The notes under the pieces are model-generated. The model was not told where the DNA came from, ran no database searches, and worked only from the letters and a program-made list of their open reading frames with translations. A stretch of DNA of 64,000 nucleotides, taken from NCBI RefSeq assembly GCF_021462225.1, contig NC_061818.1:22809806-22873805 (forward strand), given 5' to 3'. Every line of letters starts with the position of its first letter. Position 1 is the first letter of the stretch. Positions 25,555-37,348 of the stretch are shown piece by piece. Position numbers and translations under genes: made by a program. Source of the stretch: Girardinichthys multiradiatus (lineage: Eukaryota; Chordata; Actinopteri; Cyprinodontiformes; Goodeidae).

Positions 25555-27670
25555 TCAATTCAATTCAATTCAATTCAAAAATACTTTATTAATCCCAAAG
25601 GGAAATTAAATGTTGTTATAGCTCATATTATGTAGGTTTCTTCAAAGAGCCGTTGTAGATGCTGATGGCTGTGAGCAGGAAGGATCTCCTGTAGTGTCCG
25701 TCTTACAGCAGATCTGAAGAAGCCTCTGACTGAAGACACTCTGTTGTTGTAGGACAGTCTCATGAAGAGGATGCTCAGGGTTCTCCATAATGTTCTTCAT
25801 TTTATGAAGAATCTGTCTTTCCACAATGATCTCCAGTGGTTCCAGAGGAGTCCCCAGAACAGAACCAGCCTTTTTTATCAGCTTGTTGAACTTTTTTAAG
25901 TTCCTGGCTCTGATGCTGCTTCCCCAGCAGATGATGGTAGAAGAGATCACACTCTCCACAACAGACTTATAGAAGATATGCAGCATCTTGCTGCAAACAC
26001 CAAAGGACCTAAGCTTCCTCAAAAAGTACAGTCTGCTCTGTCCCTTCTTGTAGATGGCTTCACATTTGCATCTCCACTCCAGTCTGTTGTTCAGGTGAAC
26101 ACCGAGGTATTTATACTCCTCCACCACCTCCACTTCTTCTCCCATGATAGAAATAGTTTTTGACTTATTCCTGTTTCTCTTAAAATCTACAATCATCTCC
26201 TTTGTTTTAGTCACGTTCAAAATGAGATGATTGTTTCCACACCATGCCACAAAGCGGTCCACCACCTTCCTGTACTCAGCTTCTTGTCCATCTCTGATCC
26301 ACCCCACGACTGCAGAATCATCCGAGTATTTCTGCAGATGACAGGAGTCTGTCTTGTACTGGAAGTCTGAGGTGTACAGAGTGAAAAGGAATGGTGAGAG
26401 TACAGTCCCCTGTGGTGCTCCTGTGCTGCTGACTACCTGGTTAGACTCACAACCCTTCAGTCTCACAAACTGTGGTCTGTTTGTCAGGTAGTCTTTGATC
26501 CAGGAGATTGTTGAGGCCTCCACCTGAGTCTTCTGGAGTTTCTGACAAAACAAATCAGGTTGAATTGTGTTAAATGTTCTGGAGAAATCAAAGAACATGA
26601 TCCTCACAGTGCTACTGGCTTTGTCCAGATGACAGTGGGTTTGTTGAAGCAGGTGTATGATGGCATCTTCAACTCCAACTCCACAGCGATAAACAAACTG
26701 AAGGGGATCCTGATGGTTTACTGTTTGCTTACTCAGGTGGGCCAACAGGAGTCTCTCTAGGACCTTCATGATGTGAGATGTCAGGGCAACAGGTCTATAG
26801 TCATTGAGGACTGATGGGTGAGTTTTCTTTGGTACCGGAACAAGACAGGAGGTCTTCCACAACACCGGAACCTTCTTCTGGGCCAGGCTAAGGTTGAAGA
26901 GGTGCTGCAGAATCCCACAGAGCTGCTCTGCGCAGGCCTTCAGGACTCTAGGGCTGACATGATCTGGACCTGCAGCCTTATTCCTATTCAGTCTCTCCAG
27001 TTGTCTCTTCACTTGACTTCTTGAGACACACAGGTGGAAGGGGGAAGCAAAGGAAGTATCAGCATCTTCTGATATGGTTGAAGGTAAACATGTAGAAGCA
27101 GAAGGGTCTAGGGCTGAGGTGGAAGATAAAACATTTGAGGTGTGACAGGAAAGATGTGGGTCAAAGGAGGATGGAATGTCTGTTTGGCTGTGAGAGGAGG
27201 ATGCGAAGCTGGTTTCTGAACTGAACCTATTGAAGAATGTGTTCAGTTCATTGGCTCTGTCCAGACCTCCATCGGTCTGATCTTCTCTCTGCTTGAAGCC
27301 TGTGATCTTCTTCATCCCTGTCCACACATCTCTGATATTGTTTTGCTGGAGCCTGCTCTCCAGCTTCTTCTTGTACACCTCCTTGCTGTCTCTTATCTTG
27401 ACTTTAAGTTGCTTCTGTAAACTCCTCAATAATTCTCTGTCTCTCTCTCTGAAGGCTCTTTTTTTCTTGTTAAGCAGGTCCTTCAGGTCACTGGTGATCC
27501 AAGGTTTGTTATTGGGGAAGCATCTCACGGTTCTGGTGGGGATGATGTTATCCACACAGAAGTTTATATAGTCGGTTACACACTCAGTCATGGCATTGAT
27601 GTCCTCTCCATGTGGCTGGCACAGTGCGTCCCAGTCTGTAGCCTCAAAGCAACCTTGCAGAGCTTCTTCA
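25555..27670 (-). mobile_element. CR1/L2 (Rex1/jockey-like) LINE in proz intron 5, antisense
   Basis: The tail lies at 25555-25578 ((GAATT)n on the minus strand) and the body extends to about 27660. It is 5'-truncated: the endonuclease is missing while the whole reverse transcriptase region is open. Orientation is opposite to the host gene, as is common for intronic LINEs that persist. A shorter relic of the same family is at 15845-16470. Confidence 0.85.
25642..27591 (-). CDS. LINE ORF2 fragment with reverse transcriptase
   Basis: A 649-codon open frame. Residues 1-200 are a Lys-rich pre-RT region and a Ser-rich linker. Then come RT motifs: NKAAGPDHVSPRVLK, VPVPKK, DYRPVALTS, FDFSRTFNTI (motif A, Asp present), APQGTVLSPFLFTLY and KYSDDSAVVGW (motif C, YSDD with both Asp). 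A C-terminal YLGVHL ... LRSFGV region follows. Both catalytic blocks look intact, but the apurinic endonuclease domain that should precede this region is absent, so the copy cannot mobilise itself. The clade (CR1/L2/Rex1) is judged from recognition and not from a tree. Confidence 0.92.
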   Translation of the reverse strand: MTECVTDYINFCVDNIIPTRTVRCFPNNKPWITSDLKDLLNKKKRAFRERDRELLRSLQKQLKVKIRDSKEVYKKKLESRLQQNNIRDVWTGMKKITGFKQREDQTDGGLDRANELNTFFNRFSSETSFASSSHSQTDIPSSFDPHLSCHTSNVLSSTSALDPSASTCLPSTISEDADTSFASPFHLCVSRSQVKRQLERLNRNKAAGPDHVSPRVLKACAEQLCGILQHLFNLSLAQKKVPVLWKTSCLVPVPKKTHPSVLNDYRPVALTSHIMKVLERLLLAHLSKQTVNHQDPLQFVYRCGVGVEDAIIHLLQQTHCHLDKASSTVRIMFFDFSRTFNTIQPDLFCQKLQKTQVEASTISWIKDYLTNRPQFVRLKGCESNQVVSSTGAPQGTVLSPFLFTLYTSDFQYKTDSCHLQKYSDDSAVVGWIRDGQEAEYRKVVDRFVAWCGNNHLILNVTKTKEMIVDFKRNRNKSKTISIMGEEVEVVEEYKYLGVHLNNRLEWRCKCEAIYKKGQSRLYFLRKLRSFGVCSKMLHIFYKSVVESVISSTIICWGSSIRARNLKKFNKLIKKAGSVLGTPLEPLEIIVERQILHKMKNIMENPEHPLHETVLQQQSVFSQRLLQICCKTDTTGDPSCSQPSASTTAL

Positions 27671-27779
27671 GAAAAGTCAGAATTATAGCCATAAATTTAC
27701 AAACACTGTCTAAGAAGACAGATAATTTAATTAACATTGTCTGGGATTAAATCAGATTAAACTTTTGAACTGTATCACT

Positions 27780-28620
27780 TGGGTCAAATGTTTCTCACTA
27801 TAGTTTGCTGGAATTATGGCCCATTCCTTATAGAACTGGTCTAAATGGGTCAGGTTTTTAGACCCCTTCGTTTGCATGCACCTTTTAAGCTCTGCTTACA
27901 TATTTTCTATGGGACTTAGTTTAGGGCTCTAAAATATTACCTTTGGTAATTTTGAAGATTTTTGCTCAAACTTTGTTTTCCTGGCTCATGTCTGGAACAC
28001 TCATGCCTTAACATTTCAACATGATGCTCTTTCCTCATAATGCCATCTAATTTGTGAAGTGCACCTGTCAGTCCTGGAGCAAAACACTCACACATAACAT
28101 GCTACCACTCCCGTAGAGTTGAAATGGTGTTCTCAGGCTTGCAAACCTACCCCCTTTACATCCAAAATAATGATGGTCATTATGTCCAAACACTTTAATT
28201 TCATCAGATCACAGGACAATTCTTTAAAGAGACTTGATTGATTGCATTTGCAAACTGCAATCTGGCTTTTTTACTTTGCTTTTGGAATAATAGCTTCTTC
28301 CTCTCTGATAGGCCTTCCAGTCCACGGTGGGACAAGAATCCTTTCACTGTAGATAAAGACACTTACTTACCTGCCTAAGCCAGCAACTTCACTAGGTCCT
28401 TTGCCTTTGTTTTGGGGTTAATTCACATATTTTGCTGTTTATAGTTGAGTATAATTTAAACCGATACATGTGGTACCTGTAGGCATCTGGACATTGTACC
28501 CAACAACCAAACCTATAGAGGTTCACATTTCTTTTCCCCATATCTTGGCTGATTTATTTGAATATTTCCACAATGTCAAAAAAGGAAACTGTGTTTGAGG
28601 TGTTTCTCTAAATTACATCT
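27780..28620 (-). mobile_element. Decayed Tc1-like transposon in proz intron 5
   Basis: Antisense text typical of fish Tc1 elements is readable ('cattatgtccaaac ... cagatcacagga', 'tttctatgggacttag'), with stops in every frame. It lies just beyond the LINE 5' end. Terminal repeats were not resolved. Confidence 0.55.
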
Positions 28621-28919
28621 ACAGGTATACCTTCATTTAACTCAGTTGTTGTGAAACAACCCAAAGCTTATAAAGCCTTGACTTATCTTTCCTCAAACAA
28701 ATTTTCTCATTATTGTGGGATTTAGCAAATAGAAATAATTTATGTAATCCATACCGACGTAAATCTGGAAAATATTTGTCTATTTTAACATCAGACTGTG
28801 ACAAAAAAGGTTATGTTACATTGTGTATGTAAAAAAATCTAGATTCAACTCTATGTAGCCTTTTGTTTGATTTTCCTTAACAAAAACTACATCTTATCAG
28901 AATTGTCTGTCCTTGTTAG

Positions 28920-29035
28920 TCAGAAACCCCTGTGGTCAGCTGAACAAACTGTCTCAGTGGAAGAACAGACAGTCAAGAATTGCTACCAGTAACTTTGAAG
29001 GACTTCCTTGTGCTTCAGCCGAGTGTCCTTGGCAG
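28920..29035 (+). CDS. proz: proz exon 6: linker before protease-like domain
   Basis: It encodes VRNPCGQLNK ... LPCASAECPWQ. The Cys in NPCG matches the one that tethers light and heavy chains. The segment that should hold an Arg-Ile-Val-Gly-Gly activation site reads SNFEGLPC, so the chain would not be cleaved, a protein Z trait. Confidence 0.88.
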
Positions 29036-29109
29036 GTAAGGGGAGCCCAGTCCAATGAGCACCTTGCACATGTCTGTTTTGTGTTCCCATATCTCCATCC
29101 TTTTACCAG

Positions 29110-29227
29110 GCTCTCCTGAAGAGTCCAGAGTCTGAAGGCTACTGTAGTGGAGTAATTCTGAAGGAGAACCTGGTCTTGACTTCAGCCCAGTGTGCCATGA
29201 AATATACCTCCTTCCAGGTGGCAGTTG
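29110..29227 (+). CDS. proz: proz exon 7: protease-like domain, N-terminal part
   Basis: It encodes ALLKSPESEGYCSGVILKE then NLVLTSAQCAMKY. The Cys pair around the catalytic His position is kept, but the His itself is Gln. Phase 0 to 1 borders; 118 nt as in relatives. Confidence 0.9.
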
Positions 29228-30849
29228 GTGAGTGTGGTGGACAAGAGTGTTGTATTGAATTCAAATTGTATGTATTTAATCAATTATTTACTCTCATATA
29301 TTTGTCAATCAGTCATTTATTAATCTGATGTTTTTTCTTGACCTTCCTAAGAAAACTGATACAAAAAGACCAGCGCTGATTGATTTCATTAATGATGAAT
29401 TTATTATTTATTTAAACTTGTCCATATTTATGTGGGTTTACTTTTTCTAAATGAGTATTAGACGAACTAACAACAAACATAAAAACAAACAAATGAACAT
29501 GTCAAAAAGGGTCTGAAGTACTGAAGAAAGGTTCAGGAGAGTAATTATTTAATGGATGAAGCTACAGTGGTTAATCAGACTTCATCAGATATCACTCATA
29601 AAAACACGAATAAAATGATCTTTGCCTATCTGATTTTTTTTTTTTTAAATCTGAGCTAAGAGGAATGTTATATCTGTTCTTAACCAGTTCCAGATTAGCA
29701 GAGTAACACTGAATTTTCCCACCTCATGTCTGACTGGGAACAGCATCTCTTGCTTTCTGGATCTCAGGCTCTCAGCCAGAGGGCAGGAGAAAGGTCCAGC
29801 TCTTCATCTCTCTCTTTCTGTCTCTCTCTCTTACTGTTGTAAGATGTAACGAGCTTTTCAGATCCCAGCAGGGACTGTGACTCAGTATAAGAACAGAGGA
29901 AAAGAGAAGCTTACTTGCTGGGTTTAGCTATAGGATGTTTCCAGTGCATCTCTTTCAGGAGTTACAAAGAAACTCAAATTTCTTCTTACAAATCTGTGGA
30001 TCAAAATTTCTCAAAAATGTCTGCAGGGAGACAAACAGGCAATATTAATGAAAACAGTCATGTTAGGCACAGTTAATCAGCCTGGACCATGCTATTTCAA
30101 AAGTCTCTTTCCAGATCGTTGTGCCATGTCCTAGATGTTCAACCAAAAAGTAGAGTTAGAACCTGAAGATGAATGAAATTTGAGAAAAGTGAAATAATGC
30201 AGATTGTATTGAAATATGAAGAAAACAGATAAAAATGAGATAATATATGAATTAATGCATGATGGTACACTAAGAGAATGAAAAAAATTGGGTTCATATA
30301 ATTTGCTTTGTCTTAGCAACAAAATAAAAAATATACAAAAAAAAAAACAACATTTAGTTTATGTCTCAAAATTAATTTGATAAGTTTTAAAGGTAGTTTA
30401 CAGGAGTTAGTGCCTTCTAGTGGCAAATCTCCAGACTGAACCCAGGTTTAAATCAGGAATTTGCAAATGGTTGGAAATTATAACAGCGTAAAATTATCAG
30501 TGAAAGATACTTGGTGTCTGTTGATAATATATTGCTCATTCTAATATATAAAACCACATATATTCTAATTTCAAAGTCACGTTGAACTTATGAAAACTGA
30601 CTAATAATGTTGATCTGTAATATTTCGTTTCTGCCTGAAATTAAATTGAATTAGTATGACATAAAAAAGTTTACATTTTATTTATAAACATAATGATACC
30701 ATGATTTCACTGAGGTATAATACATATACCTCAATAATGTCTCATAGCAATGTACTGTAAAATTATTGCTAATTTACTGTTAGGAAAGTACTATAATTTG
30801 TTTCATGGGTATGTTCAGTCTACTATCTGGCACGTTACTACAGTGATTG

Positions 30850-31720
30850 TGAAAAGTATTGATACCTCATGGCATTTTTTGCATTTCCTCATATTGTAAC
30901 CCCAAACTTTAATGTATTTTATTTAGGTTTTCTGTGATTAAAAACTCCATCCATCCATTGTCTTTCGCTTATCCAAGATCAGGTCACGGGGATAACAGGT
31001 CTAGGGAGAAACCACCAAGGTCAGTCAGAATGGGTGGAGAGTGTCTGTGAACATCAAATTTAAAGTCTTCTTATCAATTGGATTTAGGTTTGCTCTTTGA
31101 CTGGGCCGTTTCAACACCCGAATGTTTTTTTATCTAAACCCCTCCATTGCAGCTCTGGCTGTGTGTTTAGGGTCGTTGTTCTGCAGGAAGGTGAACCTTC
31201 ATCCAAGTCTCAAATCTTTGCAGCCTCTAACTTATTTTCTTTCAGGATTACCTTGTATTTAGCTCCATTCATCTTTGCATCGTTCCTACCAGCTTCTCTG
31301 TCCCTGTTGAAGAAGAGTTTCCCCACACTATGATGATGCCACCACCATTTTTTCTCCTTGGGTATGATGTGTCTAGGGTGCAGTGTTTTGCATGTAGGCC
31401 AGAAAATTCAATGTCGGTGTCATCTAACCAGAGCAGCCTCTTCCACGCTTTCCGTATTCCTTACATTGCCACCAAAAATTTCAAAGGGGACAACTTATTT
31501 CAACATTAACTTTCTTTTTTGCCCCTTTTCCATACAGGGGTATGGCCACAGGGGTGGCTGGGGGTGGTACCTGGTGCCTTCAATGATTAATGCTCTCTTT
31601 GCCTGGTCTGTCAGTTAAGGTGGATGTATGTGTCTTGGTACTTTATGGATGTGCCACACTCTTTACATATTATGAATGACAACGAACAGTGCGAAGTGAG
31701 ATGTTTAAAGCTTGGTATAT
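30850..31720 (-). mobile_element. Decayed Tc1-like transposon in proz intron 7
   Basis: The + strand shows the antisense of a Tc1 transposase gene (for example 'gtgtttagggtcgttgttctgcaggaaggtgaacc', 'cactatgatgatgccaccacc'), with broken frames. Similar in layout to 20840-21560. Confidence 0.6.
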
Positions 31721-32148
31721 TTGTTTTATACCCCAATTCTGCTTAAAAACCAATCAACTGACCGATCCAGCATGTTCCTTGGTCTTCACAATGCACTAAT
31801 GTTTTCTACAACACCCTCTGAGATTTTAACAGAATAGCTGTTTGTACTGAGATTTTATTAATAAATTATGGCCAAGCGTACTAATTATGTGGCTTCTAAA
31901 GGCTGGATTTTATGTAAGGTATCAGAGTAAATGGGGCTCAAAAAATGCACAAACATGCATGCAAAGCAGTACAAACAACACACTTCTTTGTGTAACTTGG
32001 TCACACACAAATCTAATTAAATAACCTTTCATAACACTGAAGTTTGTAATACTTTCTCCAGACATTGTATGTGTCGTGAATCTGGGCACTGCTTTGTGCA
32101 CCTCGAATTAACTAATCCTGTCATCTTTCCTTACCCGCGTCTCCTCAG

Positions 32149-32656
32149 GAAAGCGCAGCACAAACTATGAAGAGGGAGAGCAGATCCTGTATATAAAGCT
32201 AGTTCACCACCACCCTCGTTACATGAGAGACCTGAAAATGACCTTGCTGTGATCGAGCTTCGCGACCGCATAGTCTGTCTGCCAGAGAAAGACTTCGCTG
32301 AGAGCATCTTAATGTCTGGAGATTTCCCGGCTGTTGTCACCGGCTGGAAAGAACCCACACAGGTGTCCGGGTTCCAGGGGCCGCTCACTGTTAACCAATT
32401 GCAGTTCAGCACTCTGCCCAAGTGCAGGGAGACGTACTCCAAACTGATGATCATTAAAATGGGCTGCACCACTGCTCGGGCCAATGTCGACTGCAACATG
32501 GGCTCCGGCAGCCCCTTGCTTACTCTGTACAGAGATGTGTTGTTTCTCACAGGGGTGGTGAGCCAACCAGATGGGGCTGACTGCACCAAAGGGTACATCT
32601 TCCAAAAAGTGTTGCGCCACCTCACCTGGCTGCAGACACTCATGGATTCACGTTAG
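32149..32656 (+). pseudogene. proz: proz exon 8: rest of protease-like domain, frameshifted
   Basis: The exon opens in the expected phase (GKRSTNYEEGEQILYIKL ... HHHPRYMR) and hits a TGA at 32249-32251. The downstream frame, offset as if one base were lost near 32229-32231, continues as ENDLAVIEL (Asp102 position kept), PEKDFAE, VVTGW, a Ser195-like GSGSP, FLTGV and a C-terminal helix, ending TAG at 32654-32656. Conservation on both sides of the shift implies that it is recent or a sequencing error. Confidence 0.88.
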
Positions 32657-32816
32657 AATGGTGAAGTGAGGTAATAGATCAAGCTCGATTATAAATTTTG
32701 AATTATGCAGGTAAATATATACTAAAAAAGAGAATCTGTTGAATATCTTTCTTTCGTTTAAATTTAGTCGTCATAAGCTTCTGTGTGTGTGTTCTTTTTT
32801 TAAATATCCATGACAA

Positions 32817-32822
32817 AATAAA
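32817..32822 (+). terminator. Polyadenylation signal of proz
   Basis: An AATAAA hexamer lies about 160 bp after the stop codon of the last exon and is followed by T/GT-rich sequence. The most likely end of the transcript. Confidence 0.7.
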
Positions 32823-33360
32823 CACTGGTTAATGTCTGATTTCTTCCCTGTCTGCACTTCACCTTTTATCCACAAGGTGGCTCTCTGTTAACGTCAATAG
32901 GAAGCTTTGTTCTTGCATGTGTCAAATACTCATTGGCAGTAAGACCTGTGAATTATTCAGCATGATTGTGATGTGAACATACCTTCCTATACTATTAAAG
33001 CTATGTTATGTCTGCAACAATGTAATAGTTAACATGCACCTTAAATGACTCCTGGTAATCATGGTTTCATGAATGTAATAAACCAGAAAACCCAAATTTT
33101 CATGGTTTTTGTATCTGATTTATATTAATGTAGCACATTATTTCTCACAGATATGGAGGAAAAGCAGTTTATAGATATTTGGGACATAGCTCATTTATAG
33201 ACAAGACACATATGAAGTTTCCATTTTGAACATTTGTGTGCAATATCTTTTAAATTTTTTTACTTTCATTGTAAATTTTATTGTCAAGATCCGAAACCTC
33301 GATATTAATCTACAATAATACTATGTAAATTAGGGCACTACAGAACAATCTAACCCAGGC
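32823..33360. other. No gene seen
   Basis: AT-rich sequence downstream of the protein Z-like gene; no feature recognised. Confidence 0.45.
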
Positions 33361-34110
33361 GATACTCACTGCTAAATGTAGTGCAAGAAAATATTTGCAC
33401 TCCTATAGAGTTCTTCTTTAATATAAAAGATAAGTAAAGACAAAAAAGCCTTTTCTAAATGGAGATTTTAATTATTAAGAGAAAATAGTTATTCAAACCA
33501 ACCAAGCCCTATTTTATGTGTATGTCCTCTCAACCCGATAACTGGTTGTGCCACTCCTGGGGGCAAAACCAGTGCCATTAAGTGTTTGGAATAACTGGGA
33601 ATGATTCTTTAACATCCCTGTGAAGATATTTTGGACAACTCTTCTTTGCTGAATTGTTTAAGTCCACCATATTGGAGTGTTCTTGAATATTAACGACCTG
33701 TTTGAGGTCATCCAACAGCATTACTAATTTAAGTCCAGACTTTGACTAGGCCTCTTGTGATCCTACCCTTCAGTGTTCTTTTTTGTTTTGAGGAAATCAG
33801 AGGTAGACTTGCTGGTGTGCTTCTAGTCATTGTCCAGCTGCATAACCCAAGTGCACTTACGCTGAAGGTCACAAAGAATTCATAATTTCATTATTTACAG
33901 CAAGTCTTTCAGGCCATATAACACTACCACCACCACTATTAGAATGATGCTGTGTTCAGAAATGTTGTGTTAGTTTAATCTCCTTTCCATTTTCAGTACA
34001 CAGAATATTTTTCTGAAGGTCTTGGGAATTATCAAGATCATTTTTGAGAAATGTATGATGGGTCTTTGTGTTCTTTTTGGTTAGCTGTGGTTTTTGCATC
34101 TCCCATTTTT
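33360..34110 (-). mobile_element. Decayed DNA transposon (Tc1-like)
   Basis: The + strand carries phrases typical of antisense DNA-transposase genes in fish ('ctagtcattgtccagctgcataacccaagtgc', 'gactttgactaggcc'), all frames broken. Assigned by resemblance only; no terminal repeats found. Confidence 0.4.
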
Positions 34111-34679
34111 GAACAGTCTCTTTCCTTTTGTTAAATGATTTATGAAAATGGAATTAGGAGGAAATAAAAATGGCAAAAAGTAGGTACAAATTAATCTTAT
34201 GAATTGGTAAAAGATTTATCTGACTAAGAGGAATTACTTAAACAATATTTAAACTATTTTAATTGGGCTTTACGCATAGTCTGACAGACATAAGATAGTA
34301 TGTTTTCTCCAATAAGGTGGTTTTCAAATAACAATCAGTTTGGGAACACTGTAGGATGATGCCTCTTTGGGATCCTCTGTCAGGATTTTTACATATCCAA
34401 AGACATGACTTTCAGATGCTGGTAATACACTGTAAGTTTTGAAAAAAAAATGTTTCCTCTTTGTTTAGTTTTCTCATTTTAGAAGATCAAACTGCACACT
34501 ATATTGTTACGGTCAAGAAGGACTACACAAAAAAAACAAAATCAAAACAAAACAAGTACAGAAGCTAAGCTTTGAAAAACCTTCTAAATGGCTGGAGAAC
34601 TACTCATCCAGACCACTTCATTTCTTCAAGATTTTCATAAAGAAACTTTGGAGAAGATGGCCATATATATATACACACA

Positions 34680-35260
34680 CGTGGACAAAATTGCTGGTAC
34701 CCCTCAGTTAATGAAAGAAAAACCCACAATGGTCACAGAAATAACTTGAATCTGACAAAGGTAATAATGAATACAAATTCTATGAAAATGAACAAATTAA
34801 AGTCTGACATTGCTTTCAAACATGCTTCAACAGAATCATTTAAAAAAAATAAACTCATGAAACAGGCCTGGACAAAAATGATGGTACCCTTAACTTAATA
34901 TTTTGTTGCACTGCAATCAAATGATTCCTATAACTGTCAATGAGACTTCTGCACCTCTCAGCAGGTATTTTGGTCCACTCCTCATGAGCACACTGCTCCA
35001 GTTGTCTCAGGTTTGAAGGCTGCCTTTTCCAGACGGCATGTTTCAGCTCCTTCCAAAGATGCTCAATAGGATTTAGGTCAGGGCTCATAGAAGGTCACTT
35101 CAGAATAGTCCAATGTTTTCCTCTTAGCCATTTTTGGGTGTTTTTAGCTGTGTGTTTTGGGTCATTATCCTGTTCCAAGACCTATGACCTGCGACTGAGA
35201 CCAAGCTTTCTGACACTGGGCAGCACATTTCTCTCTAATAATAAAGGAATGATTGTGTAC
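34680..35260 (-). mobile_element. Tc1-like transposon fragment
   Basis: The + strand begins with an end-like sequence ('gtggacaaaattgctggtaccc') that recurs imperfectly at 34868 ('ctggacaaaaatgatggtaccc'). It continues as antisense transposase. The preserved ORF lies at 34855-35088. It is truncated before the catalytic centre. Confidence 0.7.
34855..35088 (-). pseudogene. Tc1-like transposase C-terminus
   Basis: A 77-codon minus-strand frame beginning at the SPDLNPIEHLWKELK motif, which holds the third catalytic residue (Glu), followed by the typical C-terminal helices (EEWTKIPAERCRSLIDSY). The remainder of the transposase is not readable upstream. A remnant. Confidence 0.85.
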
Positions 35261-36990
35261 TAGTCTTCTTCAGTCTCGTTGGGGACAAAAGTGCCAGCAT
35301 ACCAACTTGCTTCCCAAAACCAATATTTAGCAGCCATTAATTCGCTTATTGTCTGAGAGTAGCACATTAGCATGCTAAAATACACTAACTAGGAACTAAT
35401 AAAAATTGCAGGATATTCATCTTAGAGGAAATGGAAAACAATGGGCATACATAGTTATGAGTAAATCTATCATTAATGTTAAACACAATAAAAAGTGGCT
35501 TGTGATCTTTTCCTATATATATTTAAATAGTACATGTAAAAATTTGCATTCCTTTTTAGCATTTCACTGTCTTGTTATTTTGTAAACAGTGGTGTTATAT
35601 GACTCATTGGTGGAGGATTGCTTGATATGGTGGCTCTGCTCAGCAACATGGACACTGAAAACTGCTGAACACTTATGAAACGTTTTGTACCTTAAAGCCA
35701 CATTATTTTAGATTATTTTTGCTCCCACTCGGCCATAATGAATATTGTTCAGTATCCAATATTGCTGCCATTCATAAATTGTAGTGAAAATTGTAGGTAT
35801 ATTAGCACTTTTGACAGCTTGAATCACATTAGACCAGTTTCACACATGGTACCATACAACCTGTTTGTAATCATGTTCACTGGTGTTTAGATGCATAAAA
35901 TTGAAAGAAATGCATTGTTATTCGCTTTTAGCATTGCTTATAGCACCACAGTAATGAGCAAACCCCACTATTTTTCAAACTTGCCAACTCAACTCGGGTG
36001 TGACATCAATTTCAGATCCAAGTTATCACTTTCAATACAAATCCAGTGCAGTAGTAGGGCACACTGGGGCAGTTGGGACACTTTTGGCTTTTTCCATGCC
36101 TACACAAAATTAAATGCTAAAACAGCATTGCTTTAAATTATGTATTAAATCAACCAATAAGATCTGTTTCTCAGCTGGATTATTAATGTAAGATGCATTT
36201 TGTCTCTGCTTCTTTATGCTTTAAAACTGTATAACTATAAGTTGCAGTTGTAGTAGGAATTTAGAAATAACTTAAAAATTCAATTTGACCAAAATTTTCC
36301 ACGTAAGTTGCTTAGTTTTTGCTTTGTTATATTTAATGTCATATTTAATGTTTTGGTATATTTAAGTGTTTAGATCAATTTATTAATTAGTTTTTTAAGT
36401 CACAAACATGCATTGCAAATAAGCGTAAATGGAAACAACAATTCAACAAACAATGATTAAAATATTACAACAGAAAAAAACTGTTGTCACTTACTTGTAC
36501 TTATCTGTGGCCACCATCAGTGTATAGTTGATACATGTGTCTCTGTCATCTTAATGTTTACGGCTCTGACCCACTTGCAGATAAACTCAGAAGACTAGAA
36601 AAACAGTTCTTAGGTTTGTTTATTGAATCGGTAACAGAATGTCTGGATCAGGACTTGAAAGTGGCAGGAATCAGAGGATGAGAAGGTGGAGGCCACCAGA
36701 GGAGGGGATGGTAGAAGCCTGGGGAAGTGGATCTCTCCGGGTGAAGTTTCCGAATGGATGAGGTAAGTTTCAGTCACGTTCTCTTCTTCAACCTTTAACT
36801 AGGAACGATTAGTGAAGTTGTGTGCGGAGGTCCGCTTGACTCACGTTGGAGTATGGGCAGGTTCGTTTGCAGATGTTTGTTGATCCAGAGCCTCAGGAGG
36901 CAGCCAGCCAATTTTGGTCTGAGGAGGTTGTATGGAAGGTAATAGAGATTGGATCAGAGCTGATGTCCTTGTCAGAACCAGGAGGCCAGG
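35261..36990. other. No gene seen
   Basis: Mostly AT-rich with no exon. From about 36560 the composition rises in GC and probably belongs to the Ty3/gypsy relic that follows. Confidence 0.4.
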
Positions 36991-37145
36991 TCGCAGATTT
37001 CCTGCAACCTGGCCTGACCAGAAGGCATAGAGGGTAAGGAGGCCAGGTAATCCGAAATCATAGAGGGGTCACAGATAAAGGAGCGGGGCACCCAGGATCG
37101 GTCTTCGGGACCATAACCATCCCAGTCAACGAGATATTGCTAGGA
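36990..37145 (-). pseudogene. Ty3/gypsy chromovirus integrase chromodomain fragment
   Basis: Minus-strand reading from 37142 downward gives [18 protein letters not shown] followed by DPSMISDYL, the hallmark chromodomain tail of chromovirus integrases (YLVDWxGYGPEExSWVP). The frame continues into a low-complexity C-terminus. Nothing else of the element (RT, protease, LTR) is clearly present, so this is a fragment. Confidence 0.8.
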
Positions 37146-37348
37146 AACCTGGGAGGACCACACCAGAAGTGAGTACAAAGAACTAAGCGTACGAGATACA
37201 AAAAGCAGAGTAAATCTCAGGGCCAGACTAGTTACCACTGGGGGCTAGCACTCAGGCAACAAAGTGCAGGCTGCGTCTCCCTTATGAAGCTCCGGAGAAG
37301 ATTGCAGATGATGAACACCTGTGCCCATCTCACCAAGGTCCCTGGCTC

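Larger units (their letters stand above)
23080..32656 (+). pseudogene. proz: Protein Z-like vitamin K-dependent gene, 8 coding exons, frameshifted
   Basis: Coding exons: 23080-23158, 24641-24783, 24897-24921, 24995-25108, 25207-25335, 28920-29035, 29110-29227 and 32149-32656, all with AG/GT borders and matching phases. The order is signal peptide, propeptide ending RQKR, Gla domain, 25-nt linker exon, EGF1, EGF2, linker with the interchain-type Cys, and a trypsin-fold domain. Protein Z is a secreted cofactor that helps its serpin partner (ZPI) inhibit factor Xa on membranes. Three features favour protein Z over an active clotting protease: no IVGG activation site before CPWQ, His57 replaced by Gln (LTSAQC), and Asp194 changed (GSGSP). 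Oddities: the Gla exon is about 7 codons short, and a one-base shift near 32229-32231 breaks the last exon. It could be a dying gene or carry an assembly error. Factor VII-like inactive paralogues are the main alternative. Confidence 0.85.
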
